A DNA stretch of 55,150 nucleotides from a bacterium (GCA_019421005.1 JAHZGA010000004.1:1-55150); one strand, 5' to 3'; shown: positions 25,712-34,274, numbered from the stretch's first letter. The notes: a model not told the origin generated them from the letters alone. Made by a program: numbers and translations.

Positions 25712-25778
25712 CCCCCCTCCCTAGGTAACTATTAGTTAACTTTGTTTTATAATTATTTTTACTACTTAATTTAATCAT
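25701..25778 (-). CDS. Possible 25-residue leader or small peptide
   Basis: MIKLSSKNNYKTKLTNSYLG plus five residues, basic, no membrane helix. The reason to call it is a strong AGGAGG (25787-25792) eight bases before the ATG, at the head of the leader of the surface-protein gene and downstream of the 180-aa gene. The stop lies inside a perfect hairpin, and the last codons contain GGGAGGGGGG. It could be a leader peptide whose translation controls the hairpins that follow, or a short product of its own. No known family. Confidence 0.4.
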   Translation of the reverse strand: MIKLSSKNNYKTKLTNSYLGRGDKV

Positions 25779-25842
25779 ATTAGTTACCTCCTCATATCTT
25801 AATTCAATTATATATTTTTTATTTAAAAATGTAAATACTTTT

Positions 25843-26385
25843 TTATCTAGTTCTTCCTTTTTCATATTCTTCATCATCAAAATTATAAGTTTGACCATTT
25901 ATTTCTACTTCGTTTACTTGAACTAATTTTTTATCATCGTGACTTTCAATTATACCTAAATCTTCATACCTTTGTTCCATATGGTCTAATCTTTCATTAT
26001 ACCCATGAACTATACCTACTATTCCAGCACATAATGTAACAGTTGCTAAAACTGAAGCCATTTTTTTATTCTTCTTACATTGAATTTGAGCTTTAGTTTT
26101 ACAATAACTATCTAACATGTTAATTAAATCATCACCACCTGATGAAGTTCTTAATGTTTTAGCTCTAAATACAAAATTTTCTTTTTTACCTTTAAAGTTA
26201 TAAATAACAGTTGAAGTATTTGGATTAACTGTTCTAATACCATTTTTTATATTTTCATTTTTTACTTCTTTATTAATAATTTTCCAAACAGTATTTTCAG
26301 TAATACGTCTTGATCTTACTTTACCAAAAGACCGCGTTCTTAAAGATGCATCATCACCTTTTCTAGAACCAAGTATTATTTCCAT
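25843..26385 (-). CDS. Single-pass membrane protein of unknown function
   Basis: A 180-residue protein. The first third is basic (SLRTRSFGKVRSRRITENTV) and could bind nucleic acid; the middle holds a Cys/Lys-rich stretch, KAQIQCKKNKK, before one hydrophobic helix (about 110-130, ASVLATVTLCAGIVGIVHGY); the rest is acidic. This gives a cytoplasmic basic domain and an external acidic tail, or the reverse. The beginning MEIILGSRKGDDASLRTRSF looks conserved in style but I do not know the family. GAGGTGG precedes the ATG. It may be cotranscribed with the 25-aa frame downstream. Confidence 0.6.
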   Translation of the reverse strand: MEIILGSRKGDDASLRTRSFGKVRSRRITENTVWKIINKEVKNENIKNGIRTVNPNTSTVIYNFKGKKENFVFRAKTLRTSSGGDDLINMLDSYCKTKAQIQCKKNKKMASVLATVTLCAGIVGIVHGYNERLDHMEQRYEDLGIIESHDDKKLVQVNEVEINGQTYNFDDEEYEKGRTR

Positions 26386-26434
26386 ATTTCCACCTCTATT
26401 ATAATAATATCATTTTAAATAATTAAAAGCAACT

Positions 26435-27715
26435 TTATTTGTCAAGTATTTGACCAATTACATATGGATATTCAACATCAACTACTTTTATATTTATACA
26501 TTTATGTAAATTATAATCTTCATCTTTTATTTTAACTAACAAATAATTACCAGTATGACCAATTAAAAAACCATTCTTTTTAACTTCGCCAATAAAGTTT
26601 AACTCTTTATTTAAAAATTTATTCATATAATTAATTTCTAATTCTTTACTTAATTCTAACAAAGTTCTAACTCGTTGTTTTTTTACAGTTTCAGATATTT
26701 GATTATCCATCAAATCTGCTTTAGTTCCTGCTCTTCTTGAATAAGGAAAAACATGTATTTTAGAAAAGTTTATTTTTTTAATAGTTTCTATTGTTTCATT
26801 AAATAATTCATCTGTTTCATTAGGAAATCCAACTATAACATCAGTTGTAATAGAAATATCAGGTCTTATTTTTCTAATAGTTTCTATTTTATCAATAAAA
26901 TATTTTTTATCATATTTTCTATTCATAAGCTTTAAAATTTCATCACTTCCACTTTGTAATGGAATATGTAAGTGATCAACTAAAATATTAGATTTTTTTA
27001 AAACATCTAAAACTAATTCATTTAATTCTGTTATTTCAATTGATGAAATTCTTAAACGATCTAATCCTTTTATTTTAATTAATTCATTTAAAAGATATGC
27101 GAAATCATATTCTAAATCAGCCCCATAGTTTCCAGTATGAATTCCTGTTAAAACAATTTCATGATGATCGTTTTTAATTAAATTATTTACCTCTTCTAAA
27201 ACATCTTCTATTTTTTTACTTCTTACTTTACCTCTTGTATAAGGTATAATACAATAGCTACAAAAATTTTCACAACCATCTTCTATTTTAACAAATGCTC
27301 TTGTATGATTAAAATTATTTAATTTCATACATTCAAAATCTATATTACTTAAATCATATAAGTCAATAATATTTTTTTTATTTTCTATATATTCATTAAT
27401 ATAATCAACTATTTTAGTTTTATTTTTATTACCTATAACAATATCTACACCATCAATAGTTTTAACTTTATCAATATTTGCTTGACTTAAACAACCAGTT
27501 ACAACAATGATAGCATTATTGTTTTTTCTAATAGCTTGTCTAATTACTTTTAAAGATTTATTATCAGCTGTATTAGTAACACTACAAGTGTTTATAATAT
27601 AAATATCTGCTATATCATCTGTTTCAATAAAACCTGCATTTATTAATAAATCTCTCATAACATTGCTTTCATAAGCGTTTACTTTACACCCTAAAGTATA
27701 TATATAAAATTTCAT
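26435..27715 (-). CDS. mtaB: tRNA (t6A37) methylthiotransferase MtaB
   Basis: Converts N6-threonylcarbamoyladenosine 37 to its 2-methylthio form in tRNA-Lys(UUU). The 426-residue chain starts MKFYIYTLGCKVNAYESN, the MtaB form of the UPF0004 domain, with NTCSVTN and TGCLSQ supplying the other cluster cysteines. The radical-SAM site is CENFCSYCIIPYTRG. It differs from the MiaB in this window by its shorter N-terminus and by LGCKVNAYES. AGGAGG precedes the ATG. It follows rsmE with one gene between; in Bacillus yqeU (rsmE) and yqeV (mtaB) are also neighbours. Confidence 0.92.
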   Translation of the reverse strand: MKFYIYTLGCKVNAYESNVMRDLLINAGFIETDDIADIYIINTCSVTNTADNKSLKVIRQAIRKNNNAIIVVTGCLSQANIDKVKTIDGVDIVIGNKNKTKIVDYINEYIENKKNIIDLYDLSNIDFECMKLNNFNHTRAFVKIEDGCENFCSYCIIPYTRGKVRSKKIEDVLEEVNNLIKNDHHEIVLTGIHTGNYGADLEYDFAYLLNELIKIKGLDRLRISSIEITELNELVLDVLKKSNILVDHLHIPLQSGSDEILKLMNRKYDKKYFIDKIETIRKIRPDISITTDVIVGFPNETDELFNETIETIKKINFSKIHVFPYSRRAGTKADLMDNQISETVKKQRVRTLLELSKELEINYMNKFLNKELNFIGEVKKNGFLIGHTGNYLLVKIKDEDYNLHKCINIKVVDVEYPYVIGQILDK

Positions 27716-27726
27716 TTTTACCTCCT

Positions 27727-27746
27727 AAAAAAAGCCTTTATAGGCT
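27727..27746 (-). terminator. Terminator-like hairpin between orf205 and mtaB
   Basis: AGCCT-N4-AGGCT with seven T after it on the minus strand; it overlaps the stop codon of the upstream gene and would reduce, not necessarily block, readthrough into mtaB. Confidence 0.65.
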
Positions 27747-28355
27747 ATTTCTAAATTCTTTTAATGATTTTAAAAATTCATCATTCTTTTTCTTTTCAGC
27801 ACTTAAACCAGTCAAATTTAAAGTCTTTTCAATATCAATATCTTTTATATCATCAATAGGATTTTTTTTAGGAATACTTTTAACATCCATTGTTCCATAT
27901 ATTGGAGAAATAAAATCAGTTTGTTTAAATTTTTTGGTTTCTTTTTCAGTATTTTCAATAGAACTTTCTTCATTAATAATAGGTATTTCATTATCAATAG
28001 GAATTTCCTCTCTAGATTGTTCTTTAGGTAATTCATTTTTTAGATTAGCGCGCACTAATTCCTGATAACTTATAATAGCTTTTTCTTCTTGTTCTTCTTC
28101 GAACATTTGAGTTACATCTCTACCATTATCTAAATCATTTTGCATTTTAGCTAAAACATCCTCTAAATCACTAGAAATTGCCTCTTCTTTAACTTCTTCT
28201 TTCTTTGGTTCGGATATTTTTTTTACAACAATTTCTTCTTTCTCTTCTTTTTTTATATTCCAATATTTTAACAAAATAAATGCAATTAAAAATAAACAAA
28301 AAATTATTATTGTATAATACATTAAATCTCTAGGACTTATAAGTAAAATTTCCAT
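27738..28355 (-). CDS. Membrane-anchored acidic protein of unknown function
   Basis: 205 residues: one N-terminal membrane helix (about 11-33, LMYYTIIIFCLFLIAFILLKYW) followed by a long Glu/Lys-rich, probably disordered or coiled cytoplasmic part with DLEDVLAKMQNDLDNGRDV. The ATG at 28355 is chosen because GGAG lies eight bases before it; earlier ATG/GTG codons overlap the rsmE stop. Such bitopic proteins with an N-terminal anchor and charged tail recall division or envelope adaptor proteins, but no family is recognised. Encoded between rsmE and mtaB in the same direction. Confidence 0.65.
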   Translation of the reverse strand: MEILLISPRDLMYYTIIIFCLFLIAFILLKYWNIKKEEKEEIVVKKISEPKKEEVKEEAISSDLEDVLAKMQNDLDNGRDVTQMFEEEQEEKAIISYQELVRANLKNELPKEQSREEIPIDNEIPIINEESSIENTEKETKKFKQTDFISPIYGTMDVKSIPKKNPIDDIKDIDIEKTLNLTGLSAEKKKNDEFLKSLKEFRNSL

Positions 28356-28360
28356 GTTCA

Positions 28361-29062
28361 TCACTCCATTTTTTCATAATTCAAAATACTTAATAAATAT
28401 ATAGGTACAGTTTCAACTCGCATAATTAAATCACCTAATGTTACCCCAATAAAATCATTATTAGTTAAAAACTCCTCTTCAGCTGTTGTAAGACCACCTT
28501 CTGGACCAATTAATATAGCTATTTTATCACATTTATCATTATTTTTCAAAACATTTTTAATAGTATTTTCTTTTACAGTTGTGCTGCAAACTAATTTAAT
28601 TCCATCTATATCAATTAGTTCTTTTAAAGTTTTTATTCCTGTTAAAACTGGTATATCAAGTCTTTTAGATTGTTCACTGGCTTCTTTTATGATTTTTTGC
28701 CAACGATTTATTTTTTTTATTTCTTTATTTGGATCTAATTTAATAATTGATCTTTCAGCTACAAAAGGTATAATTCTTTCTACACCAAGTTCAGTACTTT
28801 TTTGTAATATTAAATCCATTTTAAATTCTTTTAATAAAGGTATAATTAAAGTTACATCTATTTTTTTAGATATTTTCTGTTCAACTTTTTTAATACACTC
28901 GACTATTTTATTATTTATTTTTCCAATGTATAATTCTTTTTGATAAACAATTTCAACTAAATCATAATCATTCATTCTCATAACAGTTCTTATATGATAC
29001 CAGTCATCATCATTTAGTAAAAAATTATTATCTATTTTATCATATGCGAAATATCGTTGCAC
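28361..29062 (-). CDS. rsmE: 16S rRNA m3U1498 methyltransferase RsmE
   Basis: SPOUT-class methyltransferase that modifies U1498 of 16S rRNA. The 233-residue protein begins with a PUA-like domain (MQRYFAY...HIRTVMRMNDYD) and has the SAM-binding knot at IAILIGPEGGLTTAEEEFL and LGDLIMRVETVP. ELGVERIIPFVAERS is also typical. Its TGA overlaps the region of the next gene's start. In Bacillus it is near dnaJ-prmA; those genes are not in the window. Confidence 0.92.
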   Translation of the reverse strand: MQRYFAYDKIDNNFLLNDDDWYHIRTVMRMNDYDLVEIVYQKELYIGKINNKIVECIKKVEQKISKKIDVTLIIPLLKEFKMDLILQKSTELGVERIIPFVAERSIIKLDPNKEIKKINRWQKIIKEASEQSKRLDIPVLTGIKTLKELIDIDGIKLVCSTTVKENTIKNVLKNNDKCDKIAILIGPEGGLTTAEEEFLTNNDFIGVTLGDLIMRVETVPIYLLSILNYEKME

Positions 29063-29115
29063 TTAAATCACCACTACTTATATTTTAACAAATATAATCT
29101 TATTAGTAAATATCA

Positions 29116-29150
29116 AAAAATTGTAATCATACACAATGTTTACAATTTTT
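29116..29150 (-). terminator. Terminator of the suf cluster
   Basis: AAAAATTGTAA pairs with TTACAATTTTT around a 13-nt loop directly after the sufS stop. Confidence 0.75.
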
Positions 29151-30343
29151 TATATAATTTCATTTTTTAAATTTTCATTTTTTAAAACTTCTACTAATTT
29201 ATCAATCTCTTCTTCCGTATTATAGAAGTAAAAACTAATACGACAAGTATTTTTAATACCTAAATCACCTTTTAACATTTTCGCACAGTGGCTTCCAGCT
29301 CTTACACAGATATTATACTTATTTAAGTAAATAGCTAAATCTTGTGCGAAAACATCTTTAATATTAAAAGTAATTATTCCACTTTCACTTTTTTCATTAT
29401 ATATTACAATATCTTTAACATCTTTTAACTTTTCTAAAGCATATTTTTTTAATTTTAATTCATGTTTATAAATATTATCAAACCCTATTTTATTTAAATA
29501 TTCAATAACAGCTTTAAAACCTAATACACCAGCTATATTAGGTGTTCCACCTTCTAACAAATAAGGAAGTTCATTATAAACACGAACACCATCATCAGTA
29601 AAAGTTGCATTCATTCCTCCACCAAAAATAATTGGTTTTATATTATTTAAAAGTTTTCTTTTACCATATAATACTCCAACTCCTGTTGGACCACACATTT
29701 TATGAGCTGAAAATGCTAAAAAATCAATATCTAAATCCTTAACATCAACTTTTTGATGTGGAATACTTTGTGAAGCATCTACAACAGTTAAAATACCATT
29801 TTTATGAGCATAATCAATTATTTCTTTAATATCTCTAACATCCCCAATTACATTTGTTATTTGAGCTAAAGAAATAACTTTTGTTTTTGATGTAACTACT
29901 TTTTTCAAATTATCAATAGTTACTTTTAAATTATCATCTAAATCAACATATTTAATTTTTAAATTTTTCATATCAGCTAATTCAAACCAAGGTAAAATAT
30001 TAGATGCATGTTCACTACGTGATAAAATAATCTCATCAAATTCATTTAAATAATCTCTAAAATACCCAAAAACAATTTTATTTAAACTATCCGTTGCTCC
30101 GCTAGTAAATATTATTTCACTTAAATCATCGGCATTAATTAGTTTACGAACCAAATTTCTTGTTTGTTCAAATAAAGTATCAACTTTCAAACTAATATCA
30201 TAATCTCCCCTATGTGCATTGGCACTATAGTGGTTATAATAATCACTTGTTGCTAATGCTAATACCTTGGGTTTTAAGGTAGTCGCGCCATTATCAAAAT
30301 AAATGATACCTGATTTTAACATTTCAAAATCATCTCTATACAT
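29150..30343 (-). CDS. sufS: Cysteine desulfurase SufS
   Basis: PLP enzyme that takes sulfur from cysteine for iron-sulfur cluster assembly. The 397-residue protein has the group II features: YFDNGATTLKP at the start, the PLP lysine in AFSAHKMCGPTGVGVLYG, and the catalytic cysteine in RAGSHCAKML with the short loop of group II enzymes. It lies four bases after sufD. SufS in Firmicutes usually passes sulfur to SufU, whose gene would follow here but does not; sufB is also missing downstream, where a terminator and rsmE lie. Confidence 0.93.
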   Translation of the reverse strand: MYRDDFEMLKSGIIYFDNGATTLKPKVLALATSDYYNHYSANAHRGDYDISLKVDTLFEQTRNLVRKLINADDLSEIIFTSGATDSLNKIVFGYFRDYLNEFDEIILSRSEHASNILPWFELADMKNLKIKYVDLDDNLKVTIDNLKKVVTSKTKVISLAQITNVIGDVRDIKEIIDYAHKNGILTVVDASQSIPHQKVDVKDLDIDFLAFSAHKMCGPTGVGVLYGKRKLLNNIKPIIFGGGMNATFTDDGVRVYNELPYLLEGGTPNIAGVLGFKAVIEYLNKIGFDNIYKHELKLKKYALEKLKDVKDIVIYNEKSESGIITFNIKDVFAQDLAIYLNKYNICVRAGSHCAKMLKGDLGIKNTCRISFYFYNTEEEIDKLVEVLKNENLKNEII

Positions 30344-30347
30344 TATA

Positions 30348-31148
30348 TCACCCCCAATATTTATCTATTATCTTTTCAATTTTTTCTTTATCATCTATAT
30401 TTTCTAACAAAAATCCCTTTATTAATAAATTAAGTGCTTGTAATTTATCTATTCCTCTACTTTGTAAATAAAACATAACTTCATCACTAAATTTACTTAT
30501 TATAGCACTGTGGTTTGCTTCTACATCATTTTCATCAATTAATAAATTAGGATTTATTTGACAAAGTTCATCAACTAAATTAACTATCCTACCTTTTTGA
30601 TCAACAATACAATTAATACTATTTTTTGGTACAAACGATGAAACATTAAAAATTAATTTACCATTCTTAATGTTAACTCCACTATTATTTATATTACTTG
30701 AAGTATTAGATTTATTATGATAAATCATTAAATCATATTGTTCTTTTTCCTTACTAATTGTTTTAAAATAATAATCAACTTTAGAATTTTCTCCATCTAA
30801 ATAAATTAAATCTAATTCTTTACATCCCATCAAATCATAAAATTTATTAATTCTCATGTAACTATTTTCTTGTAAATAAAATTTATATTGTGTCTTACAT
30901 TTAAAACCTTTTTTTAATTCAATCAATTCTAATTTAACATTAGGATTTATTTTAAAAATAATATCTAATTTTACTTCGGCTTTATTTTCATATTCAATCA
31001 TTAATTTAGTATCATTAATAATTTCAAATACAAAATTATCAACGTCTAATAAATTATTAAGTTTACCATTAGTAAATACAATATTTTCATCTAATTCATT
31101 AACTAAAATTTCATTATTTACTAATTTTATTTTATTCATTAGCTTCAT
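30348..31148 (-). CDS. sufD: SufB/SufD-family scaffold protein, short form
   Basis: Part of the SufBCD-type scaffold. At 266 residues it is much shorter than usual SufD or SufB (over 400). The recognisable part is C-terminal: NCIVDQKGRIVNL, then DENDVEANHSAIISKFSDE and FYLQSRGI, the family's VEANHxATxG...FYLxSRGI block, here with a His near 220. The N-terminal half of the beta-helix seems reduced. It overlaps sufC by 17 nt. As the only SufBD protein of the cluster, it may form a homodimer on SufC, or sufB may lie elsewhere. The exact start (30 or so bases of choice) is open. Confidence 0.8.
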   Translation of the reverse strand: MKLMNKIKLVNNEILVNELDENIVFTNGKLNNLLDVDNFVFEIINDTKLMIEYENKAEVKLDIIFKINPNVKLELIELKKGFKCKTQYKFYLQENSYMRINKFYDLMGCKELDLIYLDGENSKVDYYFKTISKEKEQYDLMIYHNKSNTSSNINNSGVNIKNGKLIFNVSSFVPKNSINCIVDQKGRIVNLVDELCQINPNLLIDENDVEANHSAIISKFSDEVMFYLQSRGIDKLQALNLLIKGFLLENIDDKEKIEKIIDKYWG

Positions 31149-31914
31149 TTTCCTCTACTACATTAGACCCAGATTTATTATTTTTTTTAAATTCATCATA
31201 GCCATTTTCTTCAATTTGTTTTACCAAAGTAAAATCACCACTTTTAACAATTTTACCATCTAATAAAATATGAACAAAATTAGGTTTAATATAATCTAAT
31301 AACCGTTTATAATGAGTAATTAATAAAATACCAGGATTTTCTTCCTTAAAATATTTGGTAACATTTTCACCAACAATTCTTAAGGAATCAACATCTAATC
31401 CAGAATCTATTTCATCCAAAATAACTAAACTAGGATTTAACATATACATTTGTAAAATTTCATTTTTTTTCTTTTCGCCACCAGAAAAACCTAAATTAAC
31501 ATCTCGATGAATCATGTTTTTATCCATTTTAAGATTTAAAGCACTGTTTTCTATTTTCTTAATAAAATCAAGTAATTTAAAATCTTTTCCTAATTTATTT
31601 GATATGGCGTTGCGCATAAAATCAGCATTAGTAACACCTTCTATTTCAAGTGGGTTTTGCATTCCTAAAAATATTCCCATTCTAGCTCTTTCATCAACTG
31701 TTTTATGAGTTATATCAATACCATTATAAAGAATTTGTCCTTCTTCTATTTTATAATTAGAATTACCCATTATAACATTTGATAAAGTTGACTTACCAGT
31801 ACCATTTGGTCCCATTATTACATGAATTTCGCCACTATTTATAGTTAAATTAAAATCTTTTAAAATTATCTTATCATTAATACTAGCATATAAGTTTTTA
31901 ATTTCTAATTTCAT
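31132..31914 (-). CDS. sufC: SufC ATPase
   Basis: Soluble ABC-type ATPase that drives conformational change of the SufBD scaffold. The 260 residues contain Walker A GPNGTGKST, signature FSGGEKKKNE and Walker B LVILDEIDSGLD, followed by LLITHYKR; GFSGGEKKKNEILQM is diagnostic of SufC. Start is the ATG at 31914 that gives MKLEIKNLYASIND; an ATG 30 bases upstream would add a stretch absent in relatives. First gene of the cluster sufC-sufD-sufS. Confidence 0.93.
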   Translation of the reverse strand: MKLEIKNLYASINDKIILKDFNLTINSGEIHVIMGPNGTGKSTLSNVIMGNSNYKIEEGQILYNGIDITHKTVDERARMGIFLGMQNPLEIEGVTNADFMRNAISNKLGKDFKLLDFIKKIENSALNLKMDKNMIHRDVNLGFSGGEKKKNEILQMYMLNPSLVILDEIDSGLDVDSLRIVGENVTKYFKEENPGILLITHYKRLLDYIKPNFVHILLDGKIVKSGDFTLVKQIEENGYDEFKKNNKSGSNVVEENEANE

Positions 31915-32039
31915 TCTCCTCATCTCCATATAATATTTTATCAAATTTTTCCTTTTTTCTCTACCTTTTAAAGTTAATTTAATATTAAATTAAGCTATAT
32001 TTTTATTTTAAATAAGATATTTATGCAAATATTGTATAA

Positions 32040-32075
32040 AAAGTAAAAAATATTCCATTATATAAATAGAATATT
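32040..32075 (-). terminator. Possible terminator after the small membrane protein
   Basis: AATATTC pairs with GAATATT around a 13-nt loop, followed by TTTTTTACTTTTT on the minus strand, upstream of suf. The rest of 31915-32099 shows no gene; it must hold the suf promoter, which I could not place with confidence. Confidence 0.5.
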
Positions 32076-32099
32076 CGCAAGTGTTCACGATTAAAACAA

Positions 32100-32327
32100 C
32101 TAATTGTTGTTTTTTTTATCTTGAATTTTAGAAAAAATAGATACTTCAATAAAGATTAAAACAATATAAATCATTATATCTCCTCTAATATTAGGTAACA
32201 TCCCTGTTAAAGATTTAAAAACTGTTTTTTCAATATTAAAAATACTAGCTAAAAAATAAGCCAACAAATAATTAATAATTAAGAATAACATTGTTAATAT
32301 CAAATATTTAATTTTTTTTAAATTCAT
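32100..32327 (-). CDS. 75-residue two-helix membrane protein
   Basis: Two hydrophobic helices (about 6-28, IKYLILTMLFLIINYLLAYF, and 50-67, IMIYIVLIFIEVSIF) joined by a polar loop, with a basic C-terminus (QDKKNNN). The ATG at 32327 follows AAAAAGGTGATAGAA. A consensus promoter lies upstream and a divergent XRE regulator gene shares the same intergenic region, so the pair looks like a regulator and its target. Function unknown; the size and pairing recall small membrane toxins or immunity proteins, without proof. Confidence 0.65.
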   Translation of the reverse strand: MNLKKIKYLILTMLFLIINYLLAYFLASIFNIEKTVFKSLTGMLPNIRGDIMIYIVLIFIEVSIFSKIQDKKNNN

Positions 32328-32376
32328 TTCTATCACCTTTTTGTGATGTGCACATAGCGGACACATTCTGTAATTT

Positions 32377-32405
32377 ATTATACATACATATTGTATACTT
32401 GTCAA
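32377..32405 (-). promoter_or_regulatory. Consensus sigma-A promoter with embedded inverted repeat
   Basis: Exact TTGACA (32400-32405), 17-nt spacer, exact TATAAT (32377-32382) on the minus strand. The repeat TATACA-N7-TGTATA (32379-32397) fills the spacer and is a likely operator for the divergent XRE protein. A perfect promoter usually needs repression. Confidence 0.8.
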
Positions 32406-32431
32406 TAATGGAAACGATGTGGAGGTGAATG

Positions 32432-32644
32432 ATGAAGATAATTGCCAATAATTATTTACCAAAGGATGTTATGAGGATTATTCGTGAATGGACAGAATTA
32501 ACTCAAAAAGATTTTGCTAAATCAGTTAATAGAAGTCGCGAGGGTATTCAAAAATATGAAACTGGTAAAAGAAAATTTACATTTGAAACTTTTATGCAAT
32601 TTTGCAAAGAACATGATATTAAAGTAACAATTGAGAAAAAATAA
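32432..32644 (+). CDS. XRE-family HTH regulator
   Basis: A 70-residue protein that is little more than a helix-turn-helix: MRIIREWTELTQKDFAKSVN, SREGIQKYETGKRKFTFETF, then a short C-terminal end (KVTIEKK). This is the lambda-repressor/XRE fold. The second ATG (32432) is preferred because GGAGG then has a six-base spacer. It probably represses the divergent membrane-protein gene through the inverted repeat between them. No ligand or protease domain is present, so the signal is unknown. Confidence 0.85.
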   Translation: MKIIANNYLPKDVMRIIREWTELTQKDFAKSVNRSREGIQKYETGKRKFTFETFMQFCKEHDIKVTIEKK

Positions 32645-32665
32645 TTACTATTTAGCTATTTTAAA

Positions 32666-32674
32666 TGATATAAT
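32666..32674 (+). promoter_or_regulatory. Extended -10 before the HIT gene
   Basis: TGATATAAT, 20 bases before the start codon, with AGGAGAG between; the -35 is poor. Confidence 0.55.
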
Positions 32675-32693
32675 TATTTAGGAGAGTGATATT

Positions 32694-33086
32694 ATGGATT
32701 GTGTATTTTGTAAAATTATTAAGGGTGAATTACCTTCACTAACGATCTTTGAAGATGATGTTGTTAAAGTTTTTTTAGATATTGAACCTTCTACTAATGG
32801 TGATTTATTAGTTGTACCTAAAAAACATTTTGAAAGCATTATTGACATTGATTTAGATACTTTAAATCATATTAATATAGTTGTTAAAAATTTATATCCA
32901 ATGTTAAAAGAAAAACTAGGTTTTGAAGGTCTTACTTTAGTTCAAAATAATGGATATGGTCAAGATATAAAGCATTATCACTTACATTTAACACCAAGAT
33001 ATTCTAATGACTGTTTAAGACATGATTTTAACAAAGATCTATTAATTAATATTGAAGAAGTATATAATCAATTAACTGACAAATAA
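32694..33086 (+). CDS. HIT-family nucleotide-binding protein
   Basis: A 130-residue histidine-triad protein starting MDCVFCKIIKGELPS, with the two cysteines CVFC of zinc-bound HINT-type proteins, VVPKKHFESI, and the triad HYHLHL (about 108-113). Such enzymes cleave nucleoside phosphoramidates or dinucleoside polyphosphates. Full length. GGAGAG precedes the ATG, and a strong bidirectional terminator follows. Confidence 0.92.
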   Translation: MDCVFCKIIKGELPSLTIFEDDVVKVFLDIEPSTNGDLLVVPKKHFESIIDIDLDTLNHINIVVKNLYPMLKEKLGFEGLTLVQNNGYGQDIKHYHLHLTPRYSNDCLRHDFNKDLLINIEEVYNQLTDK

Positions 33087-33091
33087 TATTT

Positions 33092-33147
33092 AAAAAGTAG
33101 ACTTAATATGAACTTCATTTTGAAGATATCATAGTAGTCTACTTTTT
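33092..33147. terminator. Strong bidirectional terminator
   Basis: AAAAAGTAGACT pairs with AGTCTACTTTTT (12 bp), with a smaller inner hairpin CTTCA-TTT-TGAAG. It separates the HIT gene from the convergent gene. Confidence 0.85.
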
Positions 33148-33159
33148 ATAATAATATAA

Positions 33160-34029
33160 TTAAGATTGTTTATTAATTCTTTTTTTAAACGAATGTTGAG
33201 TTTTCTTTAATAAATCATCAAATAAAATATTTTTTTCACTATAAGGTTCTAGAAAAAATTTAGGTGCATATAGTTCCAATGTTTTTATATATAATTCTAT
33301 TACTTGTTGTTCTTTAGAGTTTAAAATTCCAAAATTATGTTGATTATTTAAATTATTAAATATAAAATTAAATATATTTTTAGTTATAAATAATGCTTCT
33401 CTTTCATATTCTCTATAACGTTTTGTATTTAGATACATATCATCATCGTAGTATCCATTAATATCATTACCATTTAAAGCATAGAAAAAATATTTTTTTT
33501 CTTTTGTTAATTTAGAAAAATTTAATGCTGGGTTCATATATAACAAACAATTTATTTGGTCAATACCTAAAGATGAATTTTCTTTTAAACTGCATTCTTT
33601 AAGGATACCAATAAATCTAGCCATTGCCATAGAACTAAATTCATTTTCATATTTATGGTTATAAAATCTTTTAGCAATTAAGTAATTTTGATATGGGCTT
33701 TCAAATCCTTGTTCACCTTTTGTTAAATGATAAGCTTTATCTGTTCCGTTTTCAAAATTTACAATTATAGATTTACAATCTTCTATTAAAAAATTATATA
33801 AAGTTGTATATTTTTTTAATTGTTCTAATAACATCTTTTCTTCTTTTAATAGATTTTTTAATTCTATATTTTCATTTACTTTTTCATTAGAATTTAATAG
33901 ATAAATCAATTGAAATTCATCGTAATCCATAATTGGTAATAAACCAGGTAGATTTTGATAATAATTTAAAATTTTATTTTCAATTTCAATTAAACGATTA
34001 TGTAAATCATTATATTTTATCTGTTCCAT
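33160..34029 (-). CDS. Cytoplasmic protein of unknown function
   Basis: A 289-residue protein, largely helical, with no signal peptide, no membrane helix and no catalytic motif I can name. The N-terminal 80 residues look like coiled helices (RLIEIENKILNYY; LKEEKMLLEQLKKY). The middle has KAYHLTKGEQGFESPYQNY and the C-terminus is basic (KKTQHSFKKRINKQS). A good AAAGGAG ribosome site precedes the ATG. It lies at the border of the accessory stretch with the Fic and DUF3800 genes and does not look like a housekeeping gene. Confidence 0.65.
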   Translation of the reverse strand: MEQIKYNDLHNRLIEIENKILNYYQNLPGLLPIMDYDEFQLIYLLNSNEKVNENIELKNLLKEEKMLLEQLKKYTTLYNFLIEDCKSIIVNFENGTDKAYHLTKGEQGFESPYQNYLIAKRFYNHKYENEFSSMAMARFIGILKECSLKENSSLGIDQINCLLYMNPALNFSKLTKEKKYFFYALNGNDINGYYDDDMYLNTKRYREYEREALFITKNIFNFIFNNLNNQHNFGILNSKEQQVIELYIKTLELYAPKFFLEPYSEKNILFDDLLKKTQHSFKKRINKQS

Positions 34030-34215
34030 TAATTTCTCCTTTAAAATATATTTTATTAGTCAATAATAACTGTCTACATAGTATATCACATTTTTTTAAA
34101 AGTAAAAAGAGTTTTTTATTCAATATAAATATTTTAATAGTAAATACAAGGTTAACTGCAATCATATTATTTATATTTAAGTTAAAAACAAATCCAATAA
34201 TTTGGAATTTTAAGT

Positions 34216-34242
34216 AAGATTTAAGCAAGATTTAAGCAAGAT
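34216..34242. repeat. Tandem 11-bp repeat AAGATTTAAGC upstream of fic
   Basis: Two perfect 11-bp units and the first five bases of a third, immediately upstream of the -35 of the Fic gene. Could be an activator site or a replication-slippage product. Confidence 0.6.
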
Positions 34243-34245
34243 ATA

Positions 34246-34274
34246 TTGTATATTTTCCAATAAAATGTTACAAT
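34246..34274 (+). promoter_or_regulatory. Promoter of the Fic gene
   Basis: TTGTAT (34246-34251), 17-nt spacer, TACAAT (34269-34274) with TG at the extended -10 position. Confidence 0.6.

Noticed and set aside
25701..25898. 65-residue frame reading into the 180-aa gene
   Set aside because: Its first part overlaps the end of that gene in another frame; only the last 25 codons have a ribosome site.
34010..34228. 72-residue hydrophobic frame before the 289-aa gene
   Set aside because: Overlaps the ribosome site and start of a better gene and has no own ribosome site; composition is that of AT-rich non-coding DNA.
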